A stretch of 64,000 bases of DNA. It comes from Isochrysis galbana. Lineage: Eukaryota > Haptophyta > Isochrysidales > Isochrysidaceae. Made by a program: the position numbers and the translations under genes. Positions 9,980 through 20,883 of this stretch are shown piece by piece; within the stretch, counting starts at the first letter, position 1, and the number at the start of each line of letters is the position of its first letter. The notes beneath the pieces were generated by a model. It did not search any database and was not told where the DNA came from. It worked only from the letters and a program-made list of their open reading frames with translations. The stretch lies in the NCBI GenBank assembly GCA_018136815.1, contig CM030934.1, positions 3,534,313 through 3,598,312 of the forward strand, written 5' to 3'.

Positions 9980-11380
9980 ATGCGCGCCATCACGATGCTG
10001 ACGGCGGTGGTCTTCACCTTCCTCGCTACACGCTTTTTCGACCAGCTCAGCTCGCCCGCGCCTGGGCCGAGTCACTCGTCTGATAGCGGCCACTACGAGT
10101 CGGTCGCGCATTCCGTAGGTGCTGTCCATGCTGAGACTCGAGCGAGCGTTGAGCGCAGACCAGAGCCGACAGCAGGTGCAGGGACTGTGAAGATGCCAGT
10201 GTACTTCGCGGTCATCGGATTCCCGGTAGGGATTGACCAGCGCAACCGGGATAGGCGAGCACTGCTGCGCGAGCTTTGGTATCCAGAGTACCACAACCTC
10301 GGGGTAACGATCCGCGCAGAGTTTATCATTGGTTTGCTGACTTACAAGGGTGATGGTCACAGCCCAGACATAGTGCAGGGCTTGTACGAGGAGCATCGGC
10401 TATTCGGCGACATGGCTTTTGTAAACGCACGCGAGGCAACCCGTGATCCTTACCGTGGGGACCCCAAGTGCACCGGCGAAAAGATTGTCGCCTGGTTTCA
10501 GCAGGTTGTGGTTGTGCATCGGGAGGCCAAATTCTTCCTAAAAGCCGATTGGGACACGTGGATTCACACGGTTCGACTCGAAGCTCACCTTAGACAGCCA
10601 GCGCTGCTTAGTGGCCCGGCTTACTTCGGTAATACGCTGTGGTGCTCTTATTCGGTGGAAGACTTCCAGCCGTGTGGATATGGCTTTGGTCCGCTACAGG
10701 CACATGGTGCTCGCAAGGTGGAATGCCCGCCTCTGCCTCGCGGCGGCATGCGGGCTGTCGGCCCGTTCCCATACGCGGCAGGTCTCTTCTGGGGACTTTC
10801 TTACGATGTGGTTGAGTGGATCGCTGGCTCGCGCTTTGTCAACGACTTTGCGCGGAACGCGTCTGGACGCTTCAGCCCACCATACTGGGTGAAGGGAGAG
10901 GACTCGGCCTTCGGTTTTTTTGTACACATCTCGCCTTTCGAAAAGCTCACTCCACGGCATTGGGGATGGAGTGTCGTACACGATGGTTGGGAATTCCGAA
11001 GTCAGAAGGAACGCGGCCTCTGCACGCAGAGGGTGAGCAACCGGACCATCGCTGTCCACTCGATGCATACTCGAGACGACTTTTTGCTTGCAAGGTCGCA
11101 ACTACGTCAACATTGTACTGCCGAGTGCCACAGAACAATCGAGCCCTTCGAAGTCGACAGCCTGACTGACCTCTGCTCTCGCAATCCAAACATTCCGAGG
11201 GTGTACTCTAAGTGCTCGGCTGTCGGGCACCCGGCGCCGCGCGTTGCTGCGGATGCATTAGGGGACGGACCGACAGTGTTACGCTTGGAAGCGTTGCTGA
11301 GACCCGACTGTCATTCCGTTGGCGCGAACGTCCCCTTCCTTGCCGCGAAAGCAGAAGGAGGAACGATTGTATGCGATTGA
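9980..11380 (+). CDS. GT31-like (beta-1,3-galactosyltransferase-like) type II membrane glycosyltransferase
   Basis: Start chosen at the ATG at 9980 (466 aa), because the frame upstream opens only with a TTG. Residues 2-20 form a single N-terminal signal-anchor (MLTAVVFTFLA), followed by a Ser/Pro/His-rich stem, which is the layout of Golgi type II glycosyltransferases. The catalytic region begins near residue 74 with VYFAVIGFP, then an RR-LLRELW motif equivalent to the R-x-RETW block of GT31 enzymes. A DxD-type metal/nucleotide-sugar motif (KADWDTW) is at about residues 188-194. Later come FPYAAGLFWGLS, matching the GT31 SGxxYxLS block, and KGEDSAFGFFV, matching the EDVxxG block. It would transfer a hexose in the secretory pathway. 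Donor and acceptor cannot be read from sequence. No intron is needed. Confidence 0.7.
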   Translation: MRAITMLTAVVFTFLATRFFDQLSSPAPGPSHSSDSGHYESVAHSVGAVHAETRASVERRPEPTAGAGTVKMPVYFAVIGFPVGIDQRNRDRRALLRELWYPEYHNLGVTIRAEFIIGLLTYKGDGHSPDIVQGLYEEHRLFGDMAFVNAREATRDPYRGDPKCTGEKIVAWFQQVVVVHREAKFFLKADWDTWIHTVRLEAHLRQPALLSGPAYFGNTLWCSYSVEDFQPCGYGFGPLQAHGARKVECPPLPRGGMRAVGPFPYAAGLFWGLSYDVVEWIAGSRFVNDFARNASGRFSPPYWVKGEDSAFGFFVHISPFEKLTPRHWGWSVVHDGWEFRSQKERGLCTQRVSNRTIAVHSMHTRDDFLLARSQLRQHCTAECHRTIEPFEVDSLTDLCSRNPNIPRVYSKCSAVGHPAPRVAADALGDGPTVLRLEALLRPDCHSVGANVPFLAAKAEGGTIVCD

Positions 11381-12925
11381 TGTCCGTGCACGGCAGTGTG
11401 TGGTTGTGGAGTTAACGATGTCCTCGATTGGAGCACTGCCTAGTCATGTGCTCATAGCGCTAGCTTGAAGTTAACATACACATACATGTATGCCCCGGGA
11501 GCATGGCGTGATGATTCGTCGTGTCTGTGCAAGCAGCCATTCCGATGGGATGAGCGATCAGCGAGTGGACAAGATTTCTTAATGTTTTCGCCGCGCGCAC
11601 AACCTTGCATGGGAATCTAGCCTTGACCCCCACCCCCGCGCCTTCCTTTAGCCTTCCGCCTTGCTAACCCCCTCATCCGACTTATCTTATGATTGGTACG
11701 CCATGGAAGGGGGTGTTATCTATGCGGCAAATCCGCGCCGGAGCGAAGGTATGTTTACTCTTCAAGTGTGCCCGACCCCGACGATCCCCCCCGTACGTGT
11801 GACGGCTTCTTCCTCTGCGCACCTGCGCGCCGCATGTGCGGCACGTTTCCCAATCCTCTCAGTTCCACACATGCATGCCTTCTCTCTTCTCTCCTCTCCT
11901 TCTCCTTGCCGCGCGATCTGTTTGCCTTGCTGCCTTGTGCTTGTTGCTTGTTGTATTTGTATTCAGGCCTTTTGGCATGAATATTTCGGCATGAGGACGA
12001 GCCTTCTTCGTAATATACCGTCTTCTATGTTCGTTGTGGTCGCGCGAGGCGTGCAGATTCGGATTCTTCTTGGGATCAAGTCTTGGTTCGCCGATTTTCG
12101 TCTCGAAATTCGAGGATTTGAGTTTTATTTTTACTGTCACGGTAATTGTCCACGCGTTTAAGGTAAGAACTGCAGGTAACAGAACTGGGCCCCTCGGGCT
12201 CAGACGACCCCCCCCCCTCGTTTTTGAGGAATAGGGGGGGCGTTTGTTCTTTGTTCCCATGTGTCTTTGATCTTGGACCTCCTACACTGTGCTGCTTTCT
12301 TTCTCGGTTCTATGGTCACCGTGCAGAGTTTCTCTGCTCTTTGCTAAGTTTTGCTACCATATCCACATCCATATCCGTATAATGTACTGCTATTTAGTTA
12401 TAGTTAGTCTTTACTGTGATATCACTATCATTATGTGAATGCAGCTAGTGCTATAGTAGCGCTACAATTGACGTTTCGGCTACTCTATGACGTGCGCATA
12501 TGGCTCCGGGGCTTCGATACCTGGTGACACACAAGTAGAGTAGTTTGTTCGGTGTAGTCTAGATGGCCACAAGAGCTGTAGGATGGTGGCAAGAGGTGCT
12601 GAAAGGAGGGATCGAAAGACCTGTCTTCGGCCTCCTCCACTTCAATCCGAAGGCTGCTCCGAGTAGTGTCACAAGTTCAATGAGTGAGGCCATTATAGCC
12701 GCGAGAATCTGCGCATGTGTCAGGGAATCACAGGTCCGAGGATCTTAGAGCACTCAGCTGCAAGATAGTACGACTGCACATCAAGCCCTGACACAGGCGG
12801 AAATGAGGATAGCTCGCGATGTGTCAGATCAAAGCTCGGCAAGTGATCTGGTATGTTAGGACACGTTGCATGTGCGATCTGCGAGTGACCACCCGGCATT
12901 CTGGTCAGAGAGGCTTGACAACCCG
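11381..12925. other. Intergenic region with a short dispersed AT-rich repeat
   Basis: No supported gene. A repeat of about 80 bp at about 12085-12163 (core GTTTAAGGTAA at its right end, TCTCGAAATT near its left) recurs at 20725-20807. The remainder holds pyrimidine-rich and homopolymer tracts. An ORF at 12563-12748 has no recognisable features. Confidence 0.5.
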
Positions 12926-13090
12926 TCAGCGAGGCTTCACAAGGCCGATCCGCACGTGCTTGTCGTTCAGCTTCTCATGGTTGGGGTCGGGCTGCTTCTC
13001 GCTTTGCTTGGCTGTCTGCTGCTTGTGGGCGAAGTACTCCTCGCGGTCCTCCGGCTTGAGCTCGATGCGTGTCGCCTTACGTTTAAGCAT
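12926..13090 (-). CDS. CDC26: CDC26/APC12-like small anaphase-promoting-complex subunit, 54 aa
   Basis: A 54-residue minus-strand frame from the ATG at 13090 to the TGA at 12926. Its first 13 residues (MLKRKATRIELKP) match the strongly conserved N-terminus of CDC26 (consensus ML-RKPTR-ELK), the segment that inserts into the TPR superhelix of APC6/CDC16 and stabilises it. An acidic/basic helix follows (EDREEYFAHKQQ), and the C-terminus has a VRIGLVKPR segment comparable to the RIGY-KP tail of animal CDC26. Length is in the usual 50-85 aa range. Recognition rests on this N-terminal block, which is short but distinctive. There may be a non-coding 5' exon upstream, since ACAG acceptor-like sequence lies near 13180. 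Confidence 0.7.
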   Translation of the reverse strand: MLKRKATRIELKPEDREEYFAHKQQTAKQSEKQPDPNHEKLNDKHVRIGLVKPR

Positions 13091-13493
13091 GTCGGCAGCG
13101 CTGCCCCCGTCTCTCTCTGCGGCCAGAGGCCGGAAGCCGCGGCAGCGATAAGGTCGTCGCGCTCCCGCAGCTGTCTTCTGTGAACATGAAACCTCAGCAG
13201 GCAGAGTGTGAGTTGAGTGAAGTACATGACTGGAGTAGGGCGGTCTAACCTTTATTCACCACAATAACCCTGGACCTACTGAGGGTCCAGGAGGCCCACG
13301 GCCCCCAGCCCCACCTGCCACCTGCCCCCTCACCTGCCCCCTCACCTGCCCAATGGCAATGGCCACGAACCTGCCGTCACCTCCCCCTCGCAAGGATGCA
13401 AGGATGGCGTCGGTAGTCGGTAAGGCCCTTCCCCACCCTTGCCCTTGGCCCGCCCTAGGCCCTAGAAGGTCTATTTGGGGCTCATCGCGCGGC

Positions 13494-13653
13494 CCTACAT
13501 GTGAAACACAGGAACAGTGTTTTTTTTCGGAGGCCGTTCTATTTCGGGCGGACCCCCTACCCCGCACATTTGTTTTTCTCTGTTTTTTTCGACGGCAAAA
13601 ACCATACTTTTTTGCTATTTTATTTCTAAGTTTGACTGTGTTTCACATGTAGG
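13494..13653. mobile_element. 160-bp MITE with 18-bp TIR and 8-bp target duplication
   Basis: The left end CCTACATGTGAAACACAG (13494-13511) is matched by its exact reverse complement at 13636-13653. The flanks are an identical 8-bp direct repeat, CGCGCGGC, at 13486-13493 and 13654-13661. An 8-bp duplication is the hAT (or P) superfamily signature. The interior is T-rich and non-coding, so the element is non-autonomous. Confidence 0.85.
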
Positions 13654-13982
13654 CGCGCGGCGTCGCGGCGATGGGTTAAGGTAGCAAGGCGGAGCGGAAG
13701 GCGGGAGAGGGGAGAGGGGCCAAGGTCAGTTGAGAGGCCGACTGCACCCTCGTCTCTCGTCTTCTTCTGCGGTATTTCGACGTTTCGACCGATGCCTCGT
13801 ATGAGCAGGGTATAACTTCTACAACCCCCATTCCCCAACTCTGCCGAAAAGAGTTGAATGAAATGCCAAAAAAATCCTCGGGTAGTTGATTTGTACAGTG
13901 CAGACAATCTTGAATCTTGCTTGGAACGAACCAACTTATTGAGGAAGTAGGAAAGTAGCGGTAAAATCCAGTAAGAGTAGTT

Positions 13983-14350
<368 letters not shown>

Positions 14351-14519
14351 GCCAACCCCCCCACCCCCCCACCCCCTACTCACCCACTTACTCTACCCCA
14401 CCCCCCACCTCTCTTCTCTCTCTCGCTCTTTCGCGCCCAAACACGCGGGACGGCGCGGGGCGGCGGGGAACAAAGAGGGGTTACGAGGGCTGTCCTCTGC
14501 TGCGGAACGCACACGTGCG

Positions 14520-17500
14520 ATGGCGGGCACGGCAGTTGATAGGCTGCGAGCAGCGCGGGCCCGGCTGGAGGCGCATCACCTCCCTCTTAGCCGACGAAGT
14601 AGCCAGTCAGTCGATGAAATCGATGCGTTGCAATGCGAGAGGCACACGGGCGGTGGCGCAGGCACTGATGCAGGCACAAGGGACAAGGCGTCCGAGCAGC
14701 CGCATACGGCATCCTGGTGTTCCTCTTTGAGCTCCTTGCCACCCATCCTCGACGGCGGGAGGTGTGTGGCATCCAGGCCAGGCGGTCGCACTCCGGTAGA
14801 CACTCAAGTGGATCATATGCTTACAACATCAAGTGAGCACAGTGACACAGTCGATTTGGATCGTACTCGTCGGGCAAGCCCACATCCGAGTGCTTCGCGC
14901 AATGTGGTGCCTTTAACTGCTACTCCAGTCGAAACGTCACAAGCCGCTTCGTTGGAGCCGTCGTTTCAGGTAAACCGGCACCATGCATCGAAACAGAGAA
15001 ACAGCTCACCACGAGAGAGTTTGGTGTCAGACGGGGTCTCGACTTCTGTCAAGGGCCAAAGATTACATGAGCACGCTCTGGTTCCGCGACATCCAAATAC
15101 TGAATTCTCTTTGAGGGCGGGCTTCTGGGACTCCCACGCGGTGCGCCAGGCCGAATGCAAAGCTGTGAACTCATCTTCAGATGGAGAAGAAGTATCTTGC
15201 TATGTGCCGGAATGCAGATTGTCTCCCAACAATGATCCAGCTCCTTCAAGCGCACGGGTAGGATCAAGTGCGTGTTCGCCCTCCCGGGAAGGAGCGGCTG
15301 TGCAAGCCTTGCAGCGCGCTCAGCGAGCTGCTCAACTTGGCCAAACTGTGCAGTCTAGTTGCGACTTAGCCTTTATTGCTAGCCCCCAACGGCCAAGCAA
15401 GGTCGGTTCCTCATCGATGCTGCGGCCCGACGTTGCGACAAGTCAGTCTACTTTCGAGAACACCTTGGCTGATGTGCACACGGGCACGAAGTCAAAAAAG
15501 CCCACCTTAAAGCAAAATCCTGGAGGGGCTACTCTGCCTAGCGCTGATGAAGGCCGAGCGCAGGCTTGTCGATGCGTGGATGCTCTGGAGAGGGAGAGAG
15601 CTCGGAGCCGTGTTGCACGATGGCGGCAAAAGCAGGCAATATGGCAGCAGAAGCTGGAGCAATTGCAGCGCGAAATGAGAGGACAGCGCGACGACGCAGC
15701 GGCAGAGGTGATGACTGCCATGCCCCTGAGCGTGGTCGAATTCGTCGAATCTAGTACACCCAAGGCCACAAATCATGTATCAATGGCTCATCGGCATGAC
15801 TCAATCGTCCCAGAGAAGGATTCAGATTCAGGGAGGACAGGAGAAGGACCCGCATATGTGATATCCAAGGATGTCTCACCTGAGCCCTCGCCGATGGGGT
15901 TGGAGGACATGTCACCGAATTATGCAGCAAACGCAAGGGCATGCATTGGAACGGCCATGTCGGAGCTGTCTTCTACAAATAATGGGTCGAGTCGAGTAAC
16001 CACTGCCACCGCACGGGAAGACGCGCTTATCCCTAGGCCATCACCAGTGAAAGCGACATCATATCCAATAGGCATCCCTCTATCGGCGGGCCTCAATGGG
16101 GCGAGCACAGGGTCTCTGGCCAAGCAAGACTTGTTGCTGGATGCGACGTTGAACACGTCGGGAACACTGACCATCGAAACGTTTGCAGTGCTAGATGTGG
16201 AGGAGCTTACAACACCTCCGTCGAAAGCTCTTTCTCAGGTCGGCATAATGGGCGCCATCGCACCAGTGGGTGAAGTTCCTGGGGTAGCTGGTAGGAGTAA
16301 GGACAAACGGGAAGAGGCACTGAGGTTGGCCACGGAAGTCAGGATGAAGTCGACGTCCATTGATCAGTGCTCGACAAGCACAAGCTGCACCGAGAGGCAA
16401 AAATTGGGGAGTCCGCTGACGGATGAGCAATGGACATCGCAGACTGCATCCGGACCAACTACTCCTTCGACACCCGAGCCGAGTGAGGTTCTACTACGAA
16501 CTCGAGCATGGCAGCGAGAGTCCCCATCGGAATTATCCCGTCGCCTCGATACAGACTACTCGTCGTCAACAGCGCCAGCCAGCGTCCCTGGCTCAATCGA
16601 GGCCAGCCTCAAAGTATATCGTTCGCTCAAATCAGCAAGGCAGGCCGCGAGGGGTGGTGAAGGACAGACAGGAAGTGTGATAGTGGGAGAAGCGGTTGCT
16701 GACACCGACGTCAATGAGATTGAAGCAGCTGCAGAAGCCGCATGCCTCCTTCCCGGGAGAGAAGACACAGCGGCAAAGGCTCTAGTTGCTGGCCATCGGC
16801 CTGACGGCTCCACCGCACCAGAAGATGTGATTGAAGCAGCGCTCAGCTCGCCAAGTGATTCCCTCCCTCGTTACGGCTCTTGGGAATTCAGCGATGCCGC
16901 TTCTGACAGCAGCTCGGCGGATTCTCTGCCTCCATTGCGCCTAAAGACGAGCGCGGGTGCTTACTTACGGGCGATTGGCGTGCCCCCGTCGGCTTGGACT
17001 ACTCTTCCATTCTCAACACCGAGGATCGGATACACCTCAAGTTTGCGGTCGAGGAAGATGAACAGGCGCCCGACAGCTACAGAACCAGTGAGTGCGATGC
17101 CAGGTCTAGCAGGGGTCATACAAGGAGTAGGCGGCATCGCCGCGAATGTTGCGCCTATAAGTGCAGGTTCCCGTTTCGGGAGTGGCCGTCGCAAGACCGC
17201 CCCTTCGGCCGAGCACAATCTCGTGGGTGAGCCATGTAGAAGCGATTACATAAGAACTGCAAGGAGAGGCAAGTCTCCGTCCACCAATAAGACTGTAGGT
17301 AGCCCACATGGTGGCGACTTTTGCGTTGATCGTTCCGAACCTCCATGGTGGCCCTCACGCACAGAGGTCGCTCGTTGGCGCGATGGGCCCGACCAACTGA
17401 AAGTGGGTAGGGATGCCAAAAGCCAAAGTGAAGGCAGCTACACAGCGACAAGCAACACCTCGACTCGACGGGCCGGCCTAGGGAGCGAGGGCACCTCTCC

Positions 17501-18434
17501 TCTAGTGCTCGAAAGTAGCGGGCCGGAGGCGGAAATCGTCAGGCCAAGCACAGCGTCAACCACAGCAGAGGTCGAGAGGGCGCTCACACAAATGCAGCGA
17601 CAGGTTTGTGTAACACCGCCGCACTGGCGATCAAATCAAGACGAGGTGTATGGGATTCAAATGTGCGGTCGCCCTGCTCGCCGCGATGGAGATGGGGCGC
17701 CAGCGCTGATGGCGCTAGCTGGGGCTAGACATTCCGGCTTTCGGGCACGCTCATCTTCTTTCCCACGCTCAGCAAGGTATTCAACACCGATGCCACACGC
17801 CGCGTACGCGACACCGGGACGGCAAAGGGATGCGGTGGTCCGCGTGAGGAATACCCCTGCGAATCAACATCAGGTCGATGCCGCGCTTGCGTCAAGCAAC
17901 GCAACATATTCGTTCGCGTATTTTAATCGGCCTCGGTGGAACATATCAACACACACATCCTCCTCCCGAGAGGTGGCTACACCTACCGCCGCGACCCCGA
18001 CGCCAGTTGCACAAATTTGGCTCAACGCAAAAGTAGCCGATGAAAGAAAAGGCATTGCTTTCGAAAACTCTGTGCCAGCCGATACTCCCAAGAATCAGGC
18101 GCAGCCCTGCAGGTTAGACCACGCCACTCGCTCGTCGTCTGAGGCTAGTAGTAGAGCACCTCATACCAAACTGCTTGACACGCAAGCATCAGATGACGAG
18201 GAAAATGTGGATGCGTTGATCGAAAGTCTCGAGGCCGAGATCGAATCGCTTACGTACGCGACTGCGCGAGCTACTGTCACTGCAGATGAAATTGACGACG
18301 CGCCGGCTAAATGCGTAGACTCGAGTCCTTTTGTCGAATCAATAGATTCGGACACGCTAGCATCGCACATTTCCAAGCAAGTCGTTCTCGACGCCTCTGA
18401 AGCGTTCGACTGGTTGGAGGAGTACGACGGCTAG
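14520..18434 (+). CDS. Large orphan protein, 1304 aa, Ser/Ala/Thr-rich with a coiled coil
   Basis: One uninterrupted ATG-initiated frame of 3.9 kb, which is unlikely by chance even at this GC content. The first 350 residues are low-complexity and Ser-rich. A strongly charged helix around residues 355-395 (ALERERARSRVARWRQKQ, then a leucine/glutamine-rich continuation) predicts a coiled coil. Long disordered Ser/Thr/Pro-rich stretches follow, and the C-terminus is acidic, with a second helical segment (ALIESLEAEIESL) and an acidic/aromatic tail ending in FDWLEEYDG. No enzyme motif, signal peptide or membrane segment is visible. A scaffold or cytoskeletal role is possible from the architecture but unproven. 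A 360-bp CT microsatellite lies just upstream. Confidence 0.65.
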   Translation: MAGTAVDRLRAARARLEAHHLPLSRRSSQSVDEIDALQCERHTGGGAGTDAGTRDKASEQPHTASWCSSLSSLPPILDGGRCVASRPGGRTPVDTQVDHMLTTSSEHSDTVDLDRTRRASPHPSASRNVVPLTATPVETSQAASLEPSFQVNRHHASKQRNSSPRESLVSDGVSTSVKGQRLHEHALVPRHPNTEFSLRAGFWDSHAVRQAECKAVNSSSDGEEVSCYVPECRLSPNNDPAPSSARVGSSACSPSREGAAVQALQRAQRAAQLGQTVQSSCDLAFIASPQRPSKVGSSSMLRPDVATSQSTFENTLADVHTGTKSKKPTLKQNPGGATLPSADEGRAQACRCVDALERERARSRVARWRQKQAIWQQKLEQLQREMRGQRDDAAAEVMTAMPLSVVEFVESSTPKATNHVSMAHRHDSIVPEKDSDSGRTGEGPAYVISKDVSPEPSPMGLEDMSPNYAANARACIGTAMSELSSTNNGSSRVTTATAREDALIPRPSPVKATSYPIGIPLSAGLNGASTGSLAKQDLLLDATLNTSGTLTIETFAVLDVEELTTPPSKALSQVGIMGAIAPVGEVPGVAGRSKDKREEALRLATEVRMKSTSIDQCSTSTSCTERQKLGSPLTDEQWTSQTASGPTTPSTPEPSEVLLRTRAWQRESPSELSRRLDTDYSSSTAPASVPGSIEASLKVYRSLKSARQAARGGEGQTGSVIVGEAVADTDVNEIEAAAEAACLLPGREDTAAKALVAGHRPDGSTAPEDVIEAALSSPSDSLPRYGSWEFSDAASDSSSADSLPPLRLKTSAGAYLRAIGVPPSAWTTLPFSTPRIGYTSSLRSRKMNRRPTATEPVSAMPGLAGVIQGVGGIAANVAPISAGSRFGSGRRKTAPSAEHNLVGEPCRSDYIRTARRGKSPSTNKTVGSPHGGDFCVDRSEPPWWPSRTEVARWRDGPDQLKVGRDAKSQSEGSYTATSNTSTRRAGLGSEGTSPLVLESSGPEAEIVRPSTASTTAEVERALTQMQRQVCVTPPHWRSNQDEVYGIQMCGRPARRDGDGAPALMALAGARHSGFRARSSSFPRSARYSTPMPHAAYATPGRQRDAVVRVRNTPANQHQVDAALASSNATYSFAYFNRPRWNISTHTSSSREVATPTAATPTPVAQIWLNAKVADERKGIAFENSVPADTPKNQAQPCRLDHATRSSSEASSRAPHTKLLDTQASDDEENVDALIESLEAEIESLTYATARATVTADEIDDAPAKCVDSSPFVESIDSDTLASHISKQVVLDASEAFDWLEEYDG

Positions 18435-18879
18435 AAGGGTTGCTGCCCCGGCGACAGCCATTTGCGACTAGAACGCTTCCTTCTCATTTGTCTTACGGTG
18501 TGTGGGACATTTCCACTATGGCGCATCTTTGGATGAAAGGACGCGCGCCGCAAGGTTAGGTTGCTCCGCGGCTGCATCAACCACCATGTTGATGCACTGT
18601 CGATTGCTGCCCTCAGCTCCACGTCAGGGGCGTGCCCAAGAGTCCGCAAGCAGTGTAGAAGGCCACTCAAACCGTTGTAGTCCGGCTCGATGAGCAAGAG
18701 CGTGCAGATTTAGCCCAGTTCTTAACTCAAGTGAATGCCGCATTTTATCAATGGTCGGAGGGGGATCTGTCGATGAAGGTCACTTGCATTCGTCAATCTT
18801 CACGCGAAGTTTGCATCGCACCTTTCCTATCTAGAAGCATCTTAGCAGTGCTAGCACTCTTTTCGATTTAGCGGCTGAC

Positions 18880-20724
18880 TTAGCGACTCGAATATGAATA
18901 TGGACTATGGATCATTCTTCCACCCTGTGGTGTGTCGAGTGGAGCTGTGGCTGTGGTGCCGGCATCGGAGCGTAGCTGTCGTGGAACCCCGTGGCGTGCT
19001 ACAACATTAGCCATAAAGGCGTCGAGTGCGTCTGCGCTAGAAGGATCTCCGTGGAAGGGGACCGCTTCAACCCAGCGAGTAAGTGAGTCAATAAAAACCA
19101 ACAGCTTGTCGTAACCTTGGACGCCCTTAATGAAATCGTGCGTCGGAGCCATCGAGACTATATCGCAGTAAACTATGTCAAACGAGTAATTACCAACCTG
19201 AGGCCCTTTAGGGTCCGCTGGGTTGCGGAACGGAGGCTTAGCCAAAGTGCACTCGTGGCACTGGCGCACGTGCGCTGACACGTCAGCGTTAAGGCCCGGC
19301 CAAAAGTATCGGTCTCGAAGCAGGCGCGCCATGCGGTTGTCGCCTAGATGACACAGATGATCGTGAAAGGCCTCGAGGTATGCGCGGCGCATTGAGCGTG
19401 GCACATAAAGACACAGTTTCTCCTCGCCTTCCTTCGTAGGAACTCGTCTGTAGAGGAGGCCTGACTGTAGCAGACACCGCTTCGACTCCCGGGCTAACCA
19501 GCAACCAGCATAGGCGGCGATGGTCCAGGCCGGAAGCAGGCAACGCGCCGGTGACGGCCAAGGCAAGTGCGCGACAATCGTCGTCGTCGCCTTGCGCTTT
19601 CCGCAGCACCGCGATAGTTGGAGTGCCGGTCTCCAAGTAGGAGAGATTAATTGAGTTCCTGGTGGTGGCGGCCAGCCTTTCGGAACGCTCCTGGGATTGG
19701 AGGCTATGGGCGGTGGTGGTACGCTGACTCGGAGGAATAGCGGCCACGGTGGTCGCAGCAGCTATCGGCTGCTTCCCCCCTTGCTGAGAATCGGACACCA
19801 CTGGGGTCCTCTCGTCTGCCGCGACCAGCCGCGAGACGCCATCAGCGTCTTTGTGATTAGCCCCGGGTTTGTGCTCGACGGTGAAGCGATATTCGGAGAG
19901 TTTGAGGTTCCAACGCATCAAGCGGGAAGCTGGACCTCCTTGCACCGTGTCGCGCATGGTATGGAGCCATCGCAACGCTTAGTGGTCGATAACAAGCCGA
20001 AAGTGACGGCCCCACAAGTAGGGGCGCCAATTGCGAATACTCTCGAGCGCCGCCAGAAGCCAGAAGCTCCACCTCGGTGGTGGTCCAATGGCGTTCGGCT
20101 GACGCTAGCCGCCGTCCGTAATCGGCCACCACGTGCTCGTGGCCGTGGTCGTCGGTCTGCGAGAGTATACCCCCGATCCCCAGGGTGCTCGCCGCGTCAG
20201 TCTTCACGATGAATTCCTTGTCGGCCCGCGGTGCGGCGAGCACCGGAGCAGAGGTGATGAGCTCGATGAGGCGGGCGATGGCCGCCTGGCACTCAGGCGA
20301 CTGCGACTGCTGGGCGACATCAACTCCGGTGCGAGTGAGGTCGGTGAGGGGAGCCGCAATATGCGCGAAGCCTTTGATAAAACGGCGGTAGTACGAGCAC
20401 AGCCCGAGGAACGAGCGGACCTTCTCGAGCGAATTAATGTGACACGGGTCAATTGAGCGCACCGCCTCGATCTTCTTGGGGTCCATCTCTAGGCCACGTC
20501 GGGAGACAATGTGGCCTAGGTACTCTCCCTTGATCGCGAAGAGGAGGCACTTCGTCGCCTTGCACGACAGCCCCGCCCAACGCAAGCGTTCGAGTACGAG
20601 ATCGAGGCGGTGGAGCATCTGTTCGAACGAGGCCTCAATGCGCTCATCGAGCGTCGCGCCAGTACCCGTCGACCAGACGCCAATGTCGTCCAAGTAGCTC
20701 GCCGTGCGACGCGAAAGCGGGGCC
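18880..20724 (-). mobile_element. Ty3/gypsy pol fragment (RT-RNase H-integrase) with frameshifts
   Basis: Read on the minus strand, the element starts abruptly inside reverse transcriptase at the YLDD catalytic box (about base 20700) and continues through the LGLCSYYRRFI thumb motif. RNase H begins with FIVKTDAAS at about 20220 and has a downstream TTTEVELLA. A frameshift near 19950 moves the RNase H/connection end (FTVEHKPGANHKDADGVSR) to another frame. A further shift leads to an integrase with an H2C2 zinc finger (HLGDNRMARLL, then FWPGL, then CHEC) and the first part of the DDE core (DIV at about 19170, RSDAG at about 18970). The third acidic residue is missing. It is a dead, 5'- and 3'-truncated copy. 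Confidence 0.85.
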
Positions 20725-20807
20725 AGGTTTGCGGATTTTGGTCTCGAAATTTGCGATTCGAATTTTGTTTTTGCTGTTACTATAATTGTTGGCTCGTTTA
20801 AGGTAAT
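20725..20807. repeat. Dispersed 80-bp AT-rich repeat (copy 2)
   Basis: This segment (TCTCGAAATT near the left, CGTTTAAGGTAA at the right end) matches about 12085-12163. Its boundary coincides with the place where the Ty3/gypsy RT frame is cut, just before YLDD, which suggests it is the edge of another inserted element. Confidence 0.55.
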
Positions 20808-20850
20808 AAACCGGTATGACTTCGACTTCTCGTTCTGCAGTCGCTCTGCG

Positions 20851-20883
<33 letters not shown>

